Of a DNA stretch of 64,000 nt, positions 8,535 through 17,700 are shown piece by piece; the stretch's first letter is position 1, and every line of letters begins with the position of its first letter. The stretch comes from Actinomadura sp. WMMA1423. GTDB lineage: Bacteria; Actinomycetota; Actinomycetes; Streptosporangiales; Streptosporangiaceae. The position numbers were made by a program, and so were the translations under genes. The DNA is taken from positions 6,634,001-6,698,000 of the forward strand of contig NZ_CP041244.1 of the NCBI RefSeq assembly GCF_006547145.1, read 5' to 3'. Under the pieces are notes generated by a model. That model was given only the letters and a program-made list of their open reading frames with translations, was not told the DNA's origin and did not search any database.

Positions 8535-10670
8535 ATGGCCATCGGGCTGACCGAGGAACACGAGGCGCTCGCGGCGTCGGTGCGCGGCTTCGCCGAGCGG
8601 GCCGTCACGCGGCAGGCCGTCCGGGACGCGGACGCGGGCTTCTGGCCGGCGCTCGCCGAGCAGGGGCTGCTCGGGCTGCACCTGCCCGAAGACGCGGGCG
8701 GCGAGGGGTTCGGGATCCTGGAGCAGGCCGTCGCGCTGGAGGAGCTCGGCCGGGCGCTCGCCCCCGGCCCGTACGCCCCGACCGTGCTGGCGTCCGCGAT
8801 CCTGCACGCGGCCGGAGCCGAGGTGCGCGGGCTCGTCGCGGGGACCCGGAAGGCGGCGGTCGGCCTCACGGGCAGCCTCGGCACGGGCGGCTCCACCACC
8901 CTCTCGGGGACGGTCCAGCCGGTACTCGGCGCGCCCCTGGCCGACCTCTTCGTGCTCCCCGCCGGTGACCGCTGGGTCGTCCTCGAAAGGGACGATGTCA
9001 CCGTCGAACCGCTGGAGTCCCTCGACATCACCCGTCCAGTCGGGGCGGTCACGGTGGAGGCCGTGTCCGTCCCGGACGAGCGCTTCATCGAGGGCGTTGA
9101 CGTGCACGCTCTCGCCGTCGTCCTCCTCGGGGCCGAGGCATGCGGTGTGGCGGGGCGGGCCCTGGACGACGCCGTCGCCTATGCGAAGCTGCGCGAGCAG
9201 TTCGGCCGCCCTATCGGCCAGTTCCAAGGCGTCAAGCACAGGTGCGCGCGGATGCTCATCGCCGTTGAGCGCGCCAGGGCGGCGATATGGGACGCCGCGC
9301 GCGCTCTGGACGAGCCAGAAGGACAACGCGCATACGCCGTCGCAGTGGCCGCCGCTCTGGCCGCGGACGCAGCCGTGACCTGCGCCGAGGGCAACATCCA
9401 GGTCCATGGAGGCATCGGTTACACCTACGAGCACGACGCCCACCTCCTCTACCGGCGCGCCCTGACCCTCCGTGCGCTCCTGGGGCGGACGACCACGCAC
9501 CATGCGAGCGTCGCCGCCCTGGCGGTCGGGGGCGTCCGGCGTCCGATGAGCATCGAGCTGGACGAGGACGCCGCGCCGGTCCGCGAGGAGATCCGGTCCC
9601 GCGTCGGGGAGCTGGCCGCGATGGAGCCGCTCGAACAGCGCGCCGCGATGGCCGAGGGCGGCTGGGTGACGCCGCACCTGCCGAAGCCGTGGGGGCGCGG
9701 CGCCGGCCCCCTCGAGCAGATCGTGATCCAGCAGGAGCTCAGGGCGGCGAAGGTGCGGCCGGTGCCGCTGATGATCGCGGCGTGGGTCGTCCCGTCGCTG
9801 GTCCAGTACGGGACGGCCGGGCAGCAGGAGCGGTTCCTGCCGCCGACGCTGCGCGGCGAGATCATCTGGTGCCAGCTGTTCTCCGAACCGGGCGCGGGGT
9901 CCGACCTCGCCGGGCTGCGGACCCGCGCCGAGCGCGTCGAGGGCGGCTGGAAGATCACCGGGCAGAAGATCTGGACGTCGCTGGCCCGCGAGGCGCAGTG
10001 GGGGATCTGCGTCGCGCGCACCGATCCGGACCGCCGCAAGCACGACGGGATCACCTACTTCCTCGTCGACATGTCCTCGCCCGGCATCGAGGTCCGCCCG
10101 CTGCGGGAGTGCACCGGCGACGCCGTGTTCAACGAGGTGTTCCTCGACGGGGTGTTCGTGCCGGACGCCCTCGTCGTCGGCCCGGTCAACGAGGGCTGGC
10201 GCGTCGCGCGAACGACGCTGGCGAACGAGCGGGTCGGCCTGACGAGCAGCTTCCAGCTCGGCGGCGACCTGCCCAAGCTCCTCGAACTCGCCGCGGAGCT
10301 CGGCCTGGACGCCGACCCCGTCGTCCGCGACGCGATCGGGCGCCTCGCCTGCGACGAGCACGCGTTCAACCTCCTCGGGCTGCGCGCCACGCTCAAGCGG
10401 CTGTCGGGCACGGACCCGGGCGCGACGGCGAACGTCCGCAAGCTGGTGGCGATGGAGCACGGCCAGCAGGTCACCGAGTTCGGGTTCACGCTGCTCGGCG
10501 AGGAGGGGGCCCTGACCGGCGGGCGGCGCGACCCGCTGCGCGCCCGCTGGACCCGCTACCTGCTCGCGTCCCGGGCGATGACGATCGGCGGCGGCACCAC
10601 CGAGGTCAACCTGAACGTGATCGGTGAGCGGATCCTCGGCCTGCCCCGGGACCCCGAGCCGGTCGGGTAG
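8535..10670 (+). CDS. fadE34: double-domain acyl-CoA dehydrogenase (FadE34/ChsE3-like)
   Basis: The 711-residue protein contains two acyl-CoA dehydrogenase units in tandem. Unit 1 (about 5-335) has YAKLREQFGRPIGQFQGVKHRCARM and GGIGYTYEHDAHLLYRRA. Unit 2 (about 345-711) has FSEPGAGSDLAGLRTRAER, ITGQKIWTSLA and IGGGTTEVNLNVIGERILGLPRD. This fused architecture and length match FadE34 (ChsE3, Rv3573c), a cholesterol side-chain dehydrogenase, better than ordinary tetrameric ACADs of about 380 residues. Either unit keeps a Glu in a typical catalytic position. The ATG at 8535 is preferred to a GTG at 8529 because GAGAAAGG lies 7 bp upstream. No strong KstR-type box is seen in its promoter; AATGGCGTTCTA at 8491 is at best half a site. 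Confidence 0.82.
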   Translation: MAIGLTEEHEALAASVRGFAERAVTRQAVRDADAGFWPALAEQGLLGLHLPEDAGGEGFGILEQAVALEELGRALAPGPYAPTVLASAILHAAGAEVRGLVAGTRKAAVGLTGSLGTGGSTTLSGTVQPVLGAPLADLFVLPAGDRWVVLERDDVTVEPLESLDITRPVGAVTVEAVSVPDERFIEGVDVHALAVVLLGAEACGVAGRALDDAVAYAKLREQFGRPIGQFQGVKHRCARMLIAVERARAAIWDAARALDEPEGQRAYAVAVAAALAADAAVTCAEGNIQVHGGIGYTYEHDAHLLYRRALTLRALLGRTTTHHASVAALAVGGVRRPMSIELDEDAAPVREEIRSRVGELAAMEPLEQRAAMAEGGWVTPHLPKPWGRGAGPLEQIVIQQELRAAKVRPVPLMIAAWVVPSLVQYGTAGQQERFLPPTLRGEIIWCQLFSEPGAGSDLAGLRTRAERVEGGWKITGQKIWTSLAREAQWGICVARTDPDRRKHDGITYFLVDMSSPGIEVRPLRECTGDAVFNEVFLDGVFVPDALVVGPVNEGWRVARTTLANERVGLTSSFQLGGDLPKLLELAAELGLDADPVVRDAIGRLACDEHAFNLLGLRATLKRLSGTDPGATANVRKLVAMEHGQQVTEFGFTLLGEEGALTGGRRDPLRARWTRYLLASRAMTIGGGTTEVNLNVIGERILGLPRDPEPVG

Positions 10671-10700
10671 CGTCCAGGCTCACATGCGGGAGCGGACTGC

Positions 10701-12413
10701 TTGACCGACCGGACGCGGCACCTGGTGGCCGCCCTCACCGGCCTCGGGCTCGGGCTCGCGGCACTGGGGCCGGGGCTCGCGCCCGGCTTCGTGCTGTCCT
10801 ACGACATGGTGTTCGTGCCCGATCCCGCGTTCACCCGCATGACGTTCGGGCTGACCGGGATCGTGCCCCGGCACGTGCCGAGCGACGCGTTCGTCACGGC
10901 GCTGTCCACCGCGGCGCCGGCGGACGCGGTGCAGAAGCTCGTCCTGCTGGCGATCTTCGTGATGGCGTGCACGTCGGCGGCGTCGCTGGTCCCCTCGGCA
11001 CGCCTGCTGCCGCGCCTGGCCGCCGGCGTCTGCTACGCCTGGAACCCGTTCGTCGCCGAACGCCTGCTGCTGGGGCAGTGGGCGCTCCTCCTCGGTTACG
11101 CGGCCCTGCCCTGGGTCGTCGCGGCGGCCGCGCGGACGGAGGAGCCCGGCGGTGGACGCCGCCTCGTCCGGGCCCTCATCCCCGCGGCGATCGGCGGTTT
11201 CGCGGCCCTGACGATCTCCGCCATGACGGCCCTGGCCGTCGCTCTCGTCACCCCGCCGAGGGCCCGGCGCCCCCGCGCCGGCCTGCGGGTGGTGGCGGCC
11301 GCGGGCGTGCTGAGCCTGCCCTGGCTGATACCGGGGGCCCTGCGTCCGGCGGGCGTTCCAGGGGACGCGACGGCCGTCGACCTTTTCGCCGCCAGGGCGG
11401 ACACGCCGTTCGGGACGCTGGGGAGCCTGCTCCTGCTCGGCGGGGTCTGGAACGGCGAGACGGTGCCGCGCGGCTACGGCGCACCCGTCACCGCGTCGAT
11501 CTGGCTGGTCGTGGTGGTCGTCGCGCTGGCCGCCTACTGGCGATGGTGCCGCGAGCCCGTCTGGCGGCGGGGGGCGGGCGTCGCGGCGGTCGCCGGATTC
11601 GCCGTCGCGGCTCTCGGCGCGGTGGCCGCCCCGGTCCTCGGAGCGCTCATCGACCTCTGGCCGGGGTTCGCCGTCCTCCGCGACGGGCAGCAGTACGCGG
11701 CCCCGCTCGCCGTCGTCGTCGCCGTTGGCCTCGGGGTCGCCGCCGACAGGGCGGCCGAGGCGCGGTGGCCGGGAGTGGCCGCCGCGGCGGCGGCCGTTCC
11801 GGTCCTGCTGCTGCCGACGCTGGCGTGGGGGGCGGCGGGCGACTTGCGGTCCGTCCGATACCCCGCCGACTGGGCGCGCGCCAAGCAGATCATCGACGGC
11901 GACCCGGCGCCCGGGGACGTGCTGGTCCTGCCGTGGGCGTCCTACCGCAGCTACCCGTGGAACAACGGGCGCCGGGTGCTCGACCCGCTACCCCGCTATC
12001 TGCACCGCAGCGTCATCGGGGACGACGCCGTCACCGTGGGCGGCACGACCGTCGCCCCCGAGGACCCCAAGGCGGTCAGGCTCGCACCCGCCGCGCGGAC
12101 CGGAACACCCTCCGTGGACACGCTGCGTCACGAGGGCGTACGGTACGTCGTCGTGGACGCGGAGCCGGGCCGGAACCGGCCCTCCGGTGCCGCCACCGAG
12201 GTGCTGCGCGGCCCTGACCTGGCCGTCTACCGGATCGAAGGAGCCGGCGGCGGGGCCGAGGACGAGGTGCCCGCAGCGCCCGCGGTGGCCGCCTGGGCGG
12301 TGACGAGTCTGGTCGTTTTCTGGTCAATCACGCCCTCAGGGACTACTCTGAGCTTCCCGTTACTCGGCGGTATCACGCGCCGCAGATCCGACCCCCGACG
12401 AAGGACCCCCTGA
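10701..12413 (+). CDS. polytopic membrane protein, possible GT-C-type glycosyltransferase
   Basis: A 570-residue protein with about ten hydrophobic helices in its first two thirds and a soluble C-terminal part of about 170 residues (from DLRSVRYPADWARAK). Tracts such as VCYAWNPFVAERLLLGQWALLLGYAALPWVV occur in polyprenol-sugar-dependent membrane proteins of actinobacterial envelope clusters. The start is a TTG at 10701 with GGGAGCGG 5 bp upstream, because no in-frame ATG is nearby. Its stop overlaps the start of the DUF2613 gene. Its place in front of the AftD-like gene suggests a role in arabinan or other envelope glycan synthesis or export, but no catalytic motif can be assigned. Confidence 0.75.
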   Translation: MTDRTRHLVAALTGLGLGLAALGPGLAPGFVLSYDMVFVPDPAFTRMTFGLTGIVPRHVPSDAFVTALSTAAPADAVQKLVLLAIFVMACTSAASLVPSARLLPRLAAGVCYAWNPFVAERLLLGQWALLLGYAALPWVVAAAARTEEPGGGRRLVRALIPAAIGGFAALTISAMTALAVALVTPPRARRPRAGLRVVAAAGVLSLPWLIPGALRPAGVPGDATAVDLFAARADTPFGTLGSLLLLGGVWNGETVPRGYGAPVTASIWLVVVVVALAAYWRWCREPVWRRGAGVAAVAGFAVAALGAVAAPVLGALIDLWPGFAVLRDGQQYAAPLAVVVAVGLGVAADRAAEARWPGVAAAAAAVPVLLLPTLAWGAAGDLRSVRYPADWARAKQIIDGDPAPGDVLVLPWASYRSYPWNNGRRVLDPLPRYLHRSVIGDDAVTVGGTTVAPEDPKAVRLAPAARTGTPSVDTLRHEGVRYVVVDAEPGRNRPSGAATEVLRGPDLAVYRIEGAGGGAEDEVPAAPAVAAWAVTSLVVFWSITPSGTTLSFPLLGGITRRRSDPRRRTP

Positions 12414-12544
12414 TGCGCATCGCCATCGCCGCAATCGTCGGCGTCCTGCTGGCCGCCGGAGCGTCGTTCGGCGCCGTCCAGCTCGCGAACGCCTCCCAGA
12501 AGGACCCCGTCATCAAGCCGCTGTACAACTACGGCTCCCGGTGA
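12413..12544 (+). CDS. DUF2613-like small membrane peptide
   Basis: A 43-residue open frame begins at an ATG that shares one base with the preceding stop. It encodes one N-terminal hydrophobic helix (IAIAAIVGVLLAAGASFGAV), then QLANASQKDPVIKPLYNYGSR. Length, helix and the PLYNYGSR end fit DUF2613. In Mycobacterium tuberculosis a peptide of this family (Rv0236A) lies beside aftD (Rv0236c), and here it also lies in an AftD block. It is probably a membrane-anchored accessory of the arabinan machinery; its function has not been shown. The TGATG overlap implies translational coupling. Confidence 0.8.
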   Translation: MRIAIAAIVGVLLAAGASFGAVQLANASQKDPVIKPLYNYGSR

Positions 12545-12557
12545 CGTGTAGGCCCTG

Positions 12558-13496
12558 ATGGGGACTCGGCGTGACCGGCCCGCGCTTCTGGAGATCGTCG
12601 TCCCCGCCTACAACGAGGCCGACCGGCTTCCGGCGGGGCTTGATCTGCTGTGCGCGAAGCTCGCCGGGCTGCCGGTGCGCGCGGCGGTCATCGTCGTCGA
12701 CAACGCCAGCACCGACGGGACGGCCGGCATCGTCGAGTCCTTCGAGGGGCCGGTCCCCGTCCGGCTGGTGCGCTGCGAGCGCCGAGGAAAGGGGGCGGCG
12801 GTCCGGGCCGGACTGCTCGCCACACGGGCCCCTTACGTGGGCTTCATGGACGCCGATATGGCAACAGACCTCGCCGCGCTGGACGAAGCCATCGTCCTGC
12901 TGCGCGAGGGCCGCCCGGTCGTGGTCGGGTCAAGGCGCCACGGTCGGTCGGTCGTCCAGGGGTACACGCTGCCCGTCAGGCGCCTCGGCGCCATCACGTT
13001 CAACCGGATCGTCCGCGACCTCGTGGGCGGCATCCCCGACACCCAGTGCGGGTTCAAGTTCTTCTACGGCCCGCTGGGGCGGGCCGCGGCGGCGGACCTG
13101 CGCACGGACGGCTTCTCGTTCGACGTCGAACTCCTCGCCCACTGCGTGCGGCGGGGGGCGTCCGTGACGGACATCCCGGTGATCTGGCGCGACCGGCCGG
13201 GGTCGACGTTCTCGGTCCGGCGGCATTCGCTGCAATGCCTGTTCGACCTGATCCGGATCCGGGCGCGCGCCGGAATCCGGTTGCCCGCCGTGCCGCTGGT
13301 GTCGAACATCCCGATCGTCCCGCTCCGTGCGGTCTTCGGGGAGCCGAGCCCCGTCCCGGTGGCTCTGGCGCAGTCCGTGATCCTGGCGGAGGCCGTAGAG
13401 CGGGCGGAGGCCGTGACCCTCTCGAACACCGGCATCCTCTCGAAGCCGGTGGTCCTGCCGGAGAACGCCTCCACGTCGCGCGCGAAGACGGGATGA
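12558..13496 (+). CDS. family 2 glycosyltransferase, dolichyl-phosphate-sugar-synthase-like
   Basis: The 312-residue protein is a GT-A glycosyltransferase. It shows LEIVVPAYNEADRLPAGLD, the nucleotide-binding VIVVDNASTDGT, RGKGAAVRAGLL, the metal motif as FMDADMATDLAAL, and IPDTQCGFKFF followed by DGFSFDVELL and W. These are the marks of the dolichyl-phosphate beta-glucosyltransferase-like branch, which loads a sugar onto polyprenyl phosphate at the inner membrane face. The last 70 residues are low in motifs. It follows the DUF2613 gene by 13 bp and overlaps the GT4 gene by ATGA. It could supply a lipid-linked sugar donor to the membrane transferases around it. Confidence 0.88.
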   Translation: MGTRRDRPALLEIVVPAYNEADRLPAGLDLLCAKLAGLPVRAAVIVVDNASTDGTAGIVESFEGPVPVRLVRCERRGKGAAVRAGLLATRAPYVGFMDADMATDLAALDEAIVLLREGRPVVVGSRRHGRSVVQGYTLPVRRLGAITFNRIVRDLVGGIPDTQCGFKFFYGPLGRAAAADLRTDGFSFDVELLAHCVRRGASVTDIPVIWRDRPGSTFSVRRHSLQCLFDLIRIRARAGIRLPAVPLVSNIPIVPLRAVFGEPSPVPVALAQSVILAEAVERAEAVTLSNTGILSKPVVLPENASTSRAKTG

Positions 13497-14677
13497 GCGG
13501 GAACCTGCGGCTGGCGGTCGTCAACTGGCGGGATCCCTGGCATCCGTCCGCCGGCGGCGCCGAGCGCTACGCCTGGGAGCTGGCGCGCCGGTTCGCCGCC
13601 GAAGGGGCTCGCGTCCATTACGTGACGAGCAGGGCGCCGGGGCAGAAACGCGGGGAGCGGGTCGAGGACGTGGAGTTCGTGCGTCTCGGCGGCCGCTTCA
13701 CCGTCTACCCCCTCGTGCTGCTGTGGATGCTGGCGTTCCGCCTACGGCGGGGCCGCTTCGACGTGGTCATCGACTGCCAGAACGGCATCCCGTTCTTCAC
13801 GCCCTGGGTCCTGCCGCGCCGCGTGCCGGTGTTCTGCGTCATCCACCATGTGCACGACGCCCAGTTCGGCCTGTACTTCCCCAGATGGCTCGCGTGGGTC
13901 GGCCAAGTGCTGGAGGGACCGGTGAGCCGCTGGACGTACCGGCGGCATGCGTTCGTGGTCGTCTCGCCGTCCACGCAGCGCGCCGTTAGGGAGCGACTGG
14001 GATGGACGGGGCCGACCCACGTCGTCCCCAACGGAACGGTGGTCGCCGAACCCGGAGGCGTGCTCGCGGAGCCCGCCGGGGACCCCGATCTCGTCTGCGT
14101 GACCCGGCTCGTCCCGCACAAGCGCCTCTCCTTGCTCCTCGACCTCGCCGCTGACCTCGCCGGGACCCATCCCGGGCTGAAGCTCCACATCGTCGGAGAC
14201 GGCCCCGAAGCGGGCATGCTCGCGTCCGAGATCAGAGCCCGCGGGCTGGAGCGCGTCGTCACCGCCCACGGCTACGTGCCAGAGGACATGAAGGCGGCCC
14301 TGGTCGCCCGTGCCGACCTGCACCTCAGCACGTCCCAGGGCGAGGGCTGGGGCCTCAGCGTCATCGAGGCCGCGGCGCTCGGCGTCCCGACCGTGGCCCA
14401 CGACGTGGACGGCCTGCGCGACGCCGTCCGAGACGGGGCCACCGGATGGCTCGTCCGCGAGGGCGACGACCAGGCCGACGTCGTCCGGCGGGCGCTCAAG
14501 GAGCTGGCCGATCGCACGGAGCGCGATCGGGTCGCCACGGAATGTCAGAGGTGGGCGGCAGAGTTCGACTGGGCGCGCACCGCCGCCCGGATGCGAGGTC
14601 TCGTCGACTCCGCCGTCCGGGCCGGTCCGGCCGGCGCCCGGAGCGAGCGAAGGTACGGTGACGAGCACCCTGGCTGA
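13493..14677 (+). CDS. family 4 glycosyltransferase
   Basis: A 394-residue GT-B enzyme. The acceptor half begins LRLAVVNWRDPWHPSAGGAERYAWELARRFA, with the GGAE loop. The donor half has VCVTRLVPHKRLSLLLDLA, LHIVGDGPEAGMLASEIR and the EX7E-type region STSQGEGWGLSVIEAAALGVPTVAHDVDGLRD. These are hallmarks of GT4, which retains anomeric configuration and uses nucleotide sugars in the cytosol. The ATGA overlap with the GT2 gene indicates one operon. The sugar and acceptor are unknown; an envelope glycan is likely from context. Confidence 0.9.
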   Translation: MSGNLRLAVVNWRDPWHPSAGGAERYAWELARRFAAEGARVHYVTSRAPGQKRGERVEDVEFVRLGGRFTVYPLVLLWMLAFRLRRGRFDVVIDCQNGIPFFTPWVLPRRVPVFCVIHHVHDAQFGLYFPRWLAWVGQVLEGPVSRWTYRRHAFVVVSPSTQRAVRERLGWTGPTHVVPNGTVVAEPGGVLAEPAGDPDLVCVTRLVPHKRLSLLLDLAADLAGTHPGLKLHIVGDGPEAGMLASEIRARGLERVVTAHGYVPEDMKAALVARADLHLSTSQGEGWGLSVIEAAALGVPTVAHDVDGLRDAVRDGATGWLVREGDDQADVVRRALKELADRTERDRVATECQRWAAEFDWARTAARMRGLVDSAVRAGPAGARSERRYGDEHPG

Positions 14678-14713
14678 CGGCCGGGGGCCACAGGAGAGGG
14701 GCAGAGGGCGAGC

Positions 14714-17700
14714 ATGGCGGTGGGAGAGGCGAATCCGCCCCGCGCCGGCGCGTCCCGCCGGCCCGCGCCGGAGGGGCCGGACGTCGCGGGCCGGGTGCGG
14801 GAGCGGCTGCGCGTCCTGGCGTGCTGCCTCGCGCTGACCGCGCTCGCGTTCGGTACCCGGCCCGGCGCGATCCTCGCCGACACCAAGATCGACATGGCGG
14901 TCAACCCGCTCGGGTTCCTCGGCCGCGCCCTCCACCTGTGGGACCCGGAGCAGTTCGGCCAGCTGCAGAACCAGGCCGTCGGCTACCTGTTCCCGATGGG
15001 CCCGTTCTTCGCGCTCGGCGACCTCGCCGGGATGCCGCCCTGGATCACCCAGCGGTTCTGGCTGGCGCTGCTGATGTGCCTGGCGTTCATCGGCACCTGG
15101 CGACTCGCGGGACGCCTCGGCATCGGCATCGGCATCGGCGTCGGCGGCGCCGGCGAGGTCGGCGGCGCGGCGGCGGGGGGCGGGCACTGGCAGGGCGCCC
15201 GCCTGTTCGCGGCGATGGCCTACGCGCTGGCCCCCAACGGGCTCGCCACCCTCGGGCAGATCTCCTCGGAGTACATGCCGGTCGCGATGCTGCCCTGGAT
15301 CGTCCTGCCGCTGGTCCGCGCGGCCACGGGGGAGACGGGGCGGCTCAAGGCGGCGGCCGGGTCGGGGCTCGCGATCGCCTGCTGCGGCGGCGTCAACGCG
15401 ACCGCGACCGTCGCCGTGCTGATCGTCCCGGTCGTGTACATCGTGACGCGGCCGCGCGGGTCGTTCCGGGCGCGGATGCTGGCGTGGTGGTCGGTGGCCG
15501 CGGGCGCCGCCACCGCCTGGTGGCTCGTCCCGCTCCTGCTCACCGGGACGTACGGGTTCTCCTGGCTGACCTACACCGAGAAGGCGGAGACGACGACCGG
15601 GCCGACGGGGCTGGTCAACGTCCTGCGCGGCACGGAGCGCTGGCTCAACTACCTGATCGTCGACGGGCAGGTCTGGGCGCCGGTCGGGCACGGCCTGGCG
15701 CTCGGCCCGGTGGCGATCGTCTGCACGGGCCTCGCCGCCGCGCTCGGGCTCGCCGGGCTGCTGAGCCGGCTGCTGCCGGAGCGGACGTTCCTGCTGCTCA
15801 CGCTGCTCGCCGGGCTGGCGATCCTGTCGATGGGCCACATCAGCGACGTGTCCGGCCCCTTCGCCGGGCAGCTCCGCGACCTGCTGGACGGCCCCCTCGC
15901 CCCCCTGCGCAACCTGCACAAGTTCGACGCGGTCGTGCGGCTGCCGCTCGCGCTCGGCCTCGCCCATCTGATCGTCGCGGCGGCCCGCCGCGCGCACTCG
16001 GCGGACGGCGCGCGCGGCCCCGGCGCCGGGCCGGCGTTCGGCCTGCGGCCGGCCTCGCTGCTCAGCCTGCCGGTCGCCGCCGCCGTAGCGCTCGGCGGCA
16101 TCGGCCTCACGGCCGCCTCGAACGGCCTGACCGGATCGGGCGAGTTCAAGGAGGTGCCCCGCTACTGGCGGGACGCCGCGACATGGATCAACGCGCGGGC
16201 CGGGCGGCAGGGGGTGCTGGCCGTCCCGGGCGCGCCGTTCGGCGAGTACCTGTGGGGCCGTCCGATGGACGACATCGTCCAGCCGCTGCTGTCGGCGCGG
16301 TGGGGCGTCCGGCAGCTCGTCCCCGCCGGGTCGCCCGGCTACACGCGCGCGCTCGACGCGATCGACCAGCAGGTCCGCTCCGGGCAGGGGTCGCCCGGCC
16401 TGAGCGCCTTCCTCGGCCGGATGGGCGTCCGGTACGTCCTGGTGCGTAACGACCTGCGGCGCGAGACGCTGCGCGGAGCCTGGCCCGCCCGCCTCCACCA
16501 GGCGTTCGGCGACTCGCCGGGGCTGCGCAAGGTCGCCGCCTTCGGTGCGCCCGTCGGAGGAGACGCCGACGACGCGGTGACCGCCGTCGACCAGAAGTAC
16601 CCGGCCCTGGAGGTCTACGAGGTCGCCGGCGCCGCCGGCGTCGCGAACCTCGCCGACGCCGCGAGCCCCGTCCGCGTGTACGGGGGGCCGGAGTCGCTGC
16701 TCGCCATGGCCGACGGCGGCGCGCTGCCCGGCGGGCCGGTCCTGCTCGACGACGACGCCCCCGACCTGCGCGGCGCCCCGGTCGTGACCGACTCGCCCCG
16801 CCTGCTGCGGCGCAACTTCGGGGAGCTGCACCAGACGTCCCCCACGCTTCCCGCCGCCCGCAAGGGCGAGGCCACCGACGTCCTGGACGACGGCTGGAAG
16901 CGCTACACCACCCACGTGACCTACGGCGGCGGCGTCCGCGACGTCACCGCGTCCACGTCGGCGGCGGGCGACGACGCGGTCCCGCAGGCGCGCAAGCCCG
17001 AGGCGGCCCCGTTCGCCGCTCTCGACGGCGACCAGTTCACCGCCTGGGAGACGGGCGGCTGGCGCGGCCCGGTCGGGCAGTGGCTCCGCGTCGACTTCGA
17101 CCGGGCCCGCGAGGTCCAGGGCCTCACCGCCACGTTCCTCCAGGACGGCTCCCTCGGCCCTGCCGTCGCCCGCGTCGCCGTCGAGACCGAGAACGGGGCC
17201 GTCCGGCAGGACGTCCAGAAGATCGCGACGGGGCAGCCCCTGCGCGCGCCGGCCGGCCCGACCCGCTGGCTGCGGCTGCGGATCCTCGCGCTGGCCTCCG
17301 AGCCGGCCGTCCCGGGGTTCGCGCACGCGGCCGTGGCGGAGCTGTCGATCGGCGGGGTGCGGCCCTCCCGCACGTTCACGATGCCCGCGCCCGTCGGCAC
17401 CGGTGGGTCCGCGACCTACGTGATGAGCCGGGCGCCGGGGGCCGCGGCGGAGTGCGTGAAGGGCAGCCGCCGCTGGGTGTGCTCGCCGTCGCTCGGGTCC
17501 GGTGACGAGGAGGGCGACGGGTTCGACCGCACGTTCACCGCCGCCGCCGCGAGCAGGGCCGCCGTCACCGGCACCGCCGTCCTCACCGACCGGCGGCTCG
17601 TCGAGCGCTACACCTCCGCCCGCGGACGGCCGGTGGTCGCCGCGGGCTCCACGCTGTCCGACCACCCCGCCGACCAGCCCCGGTCGGCCTTCGACGGCGA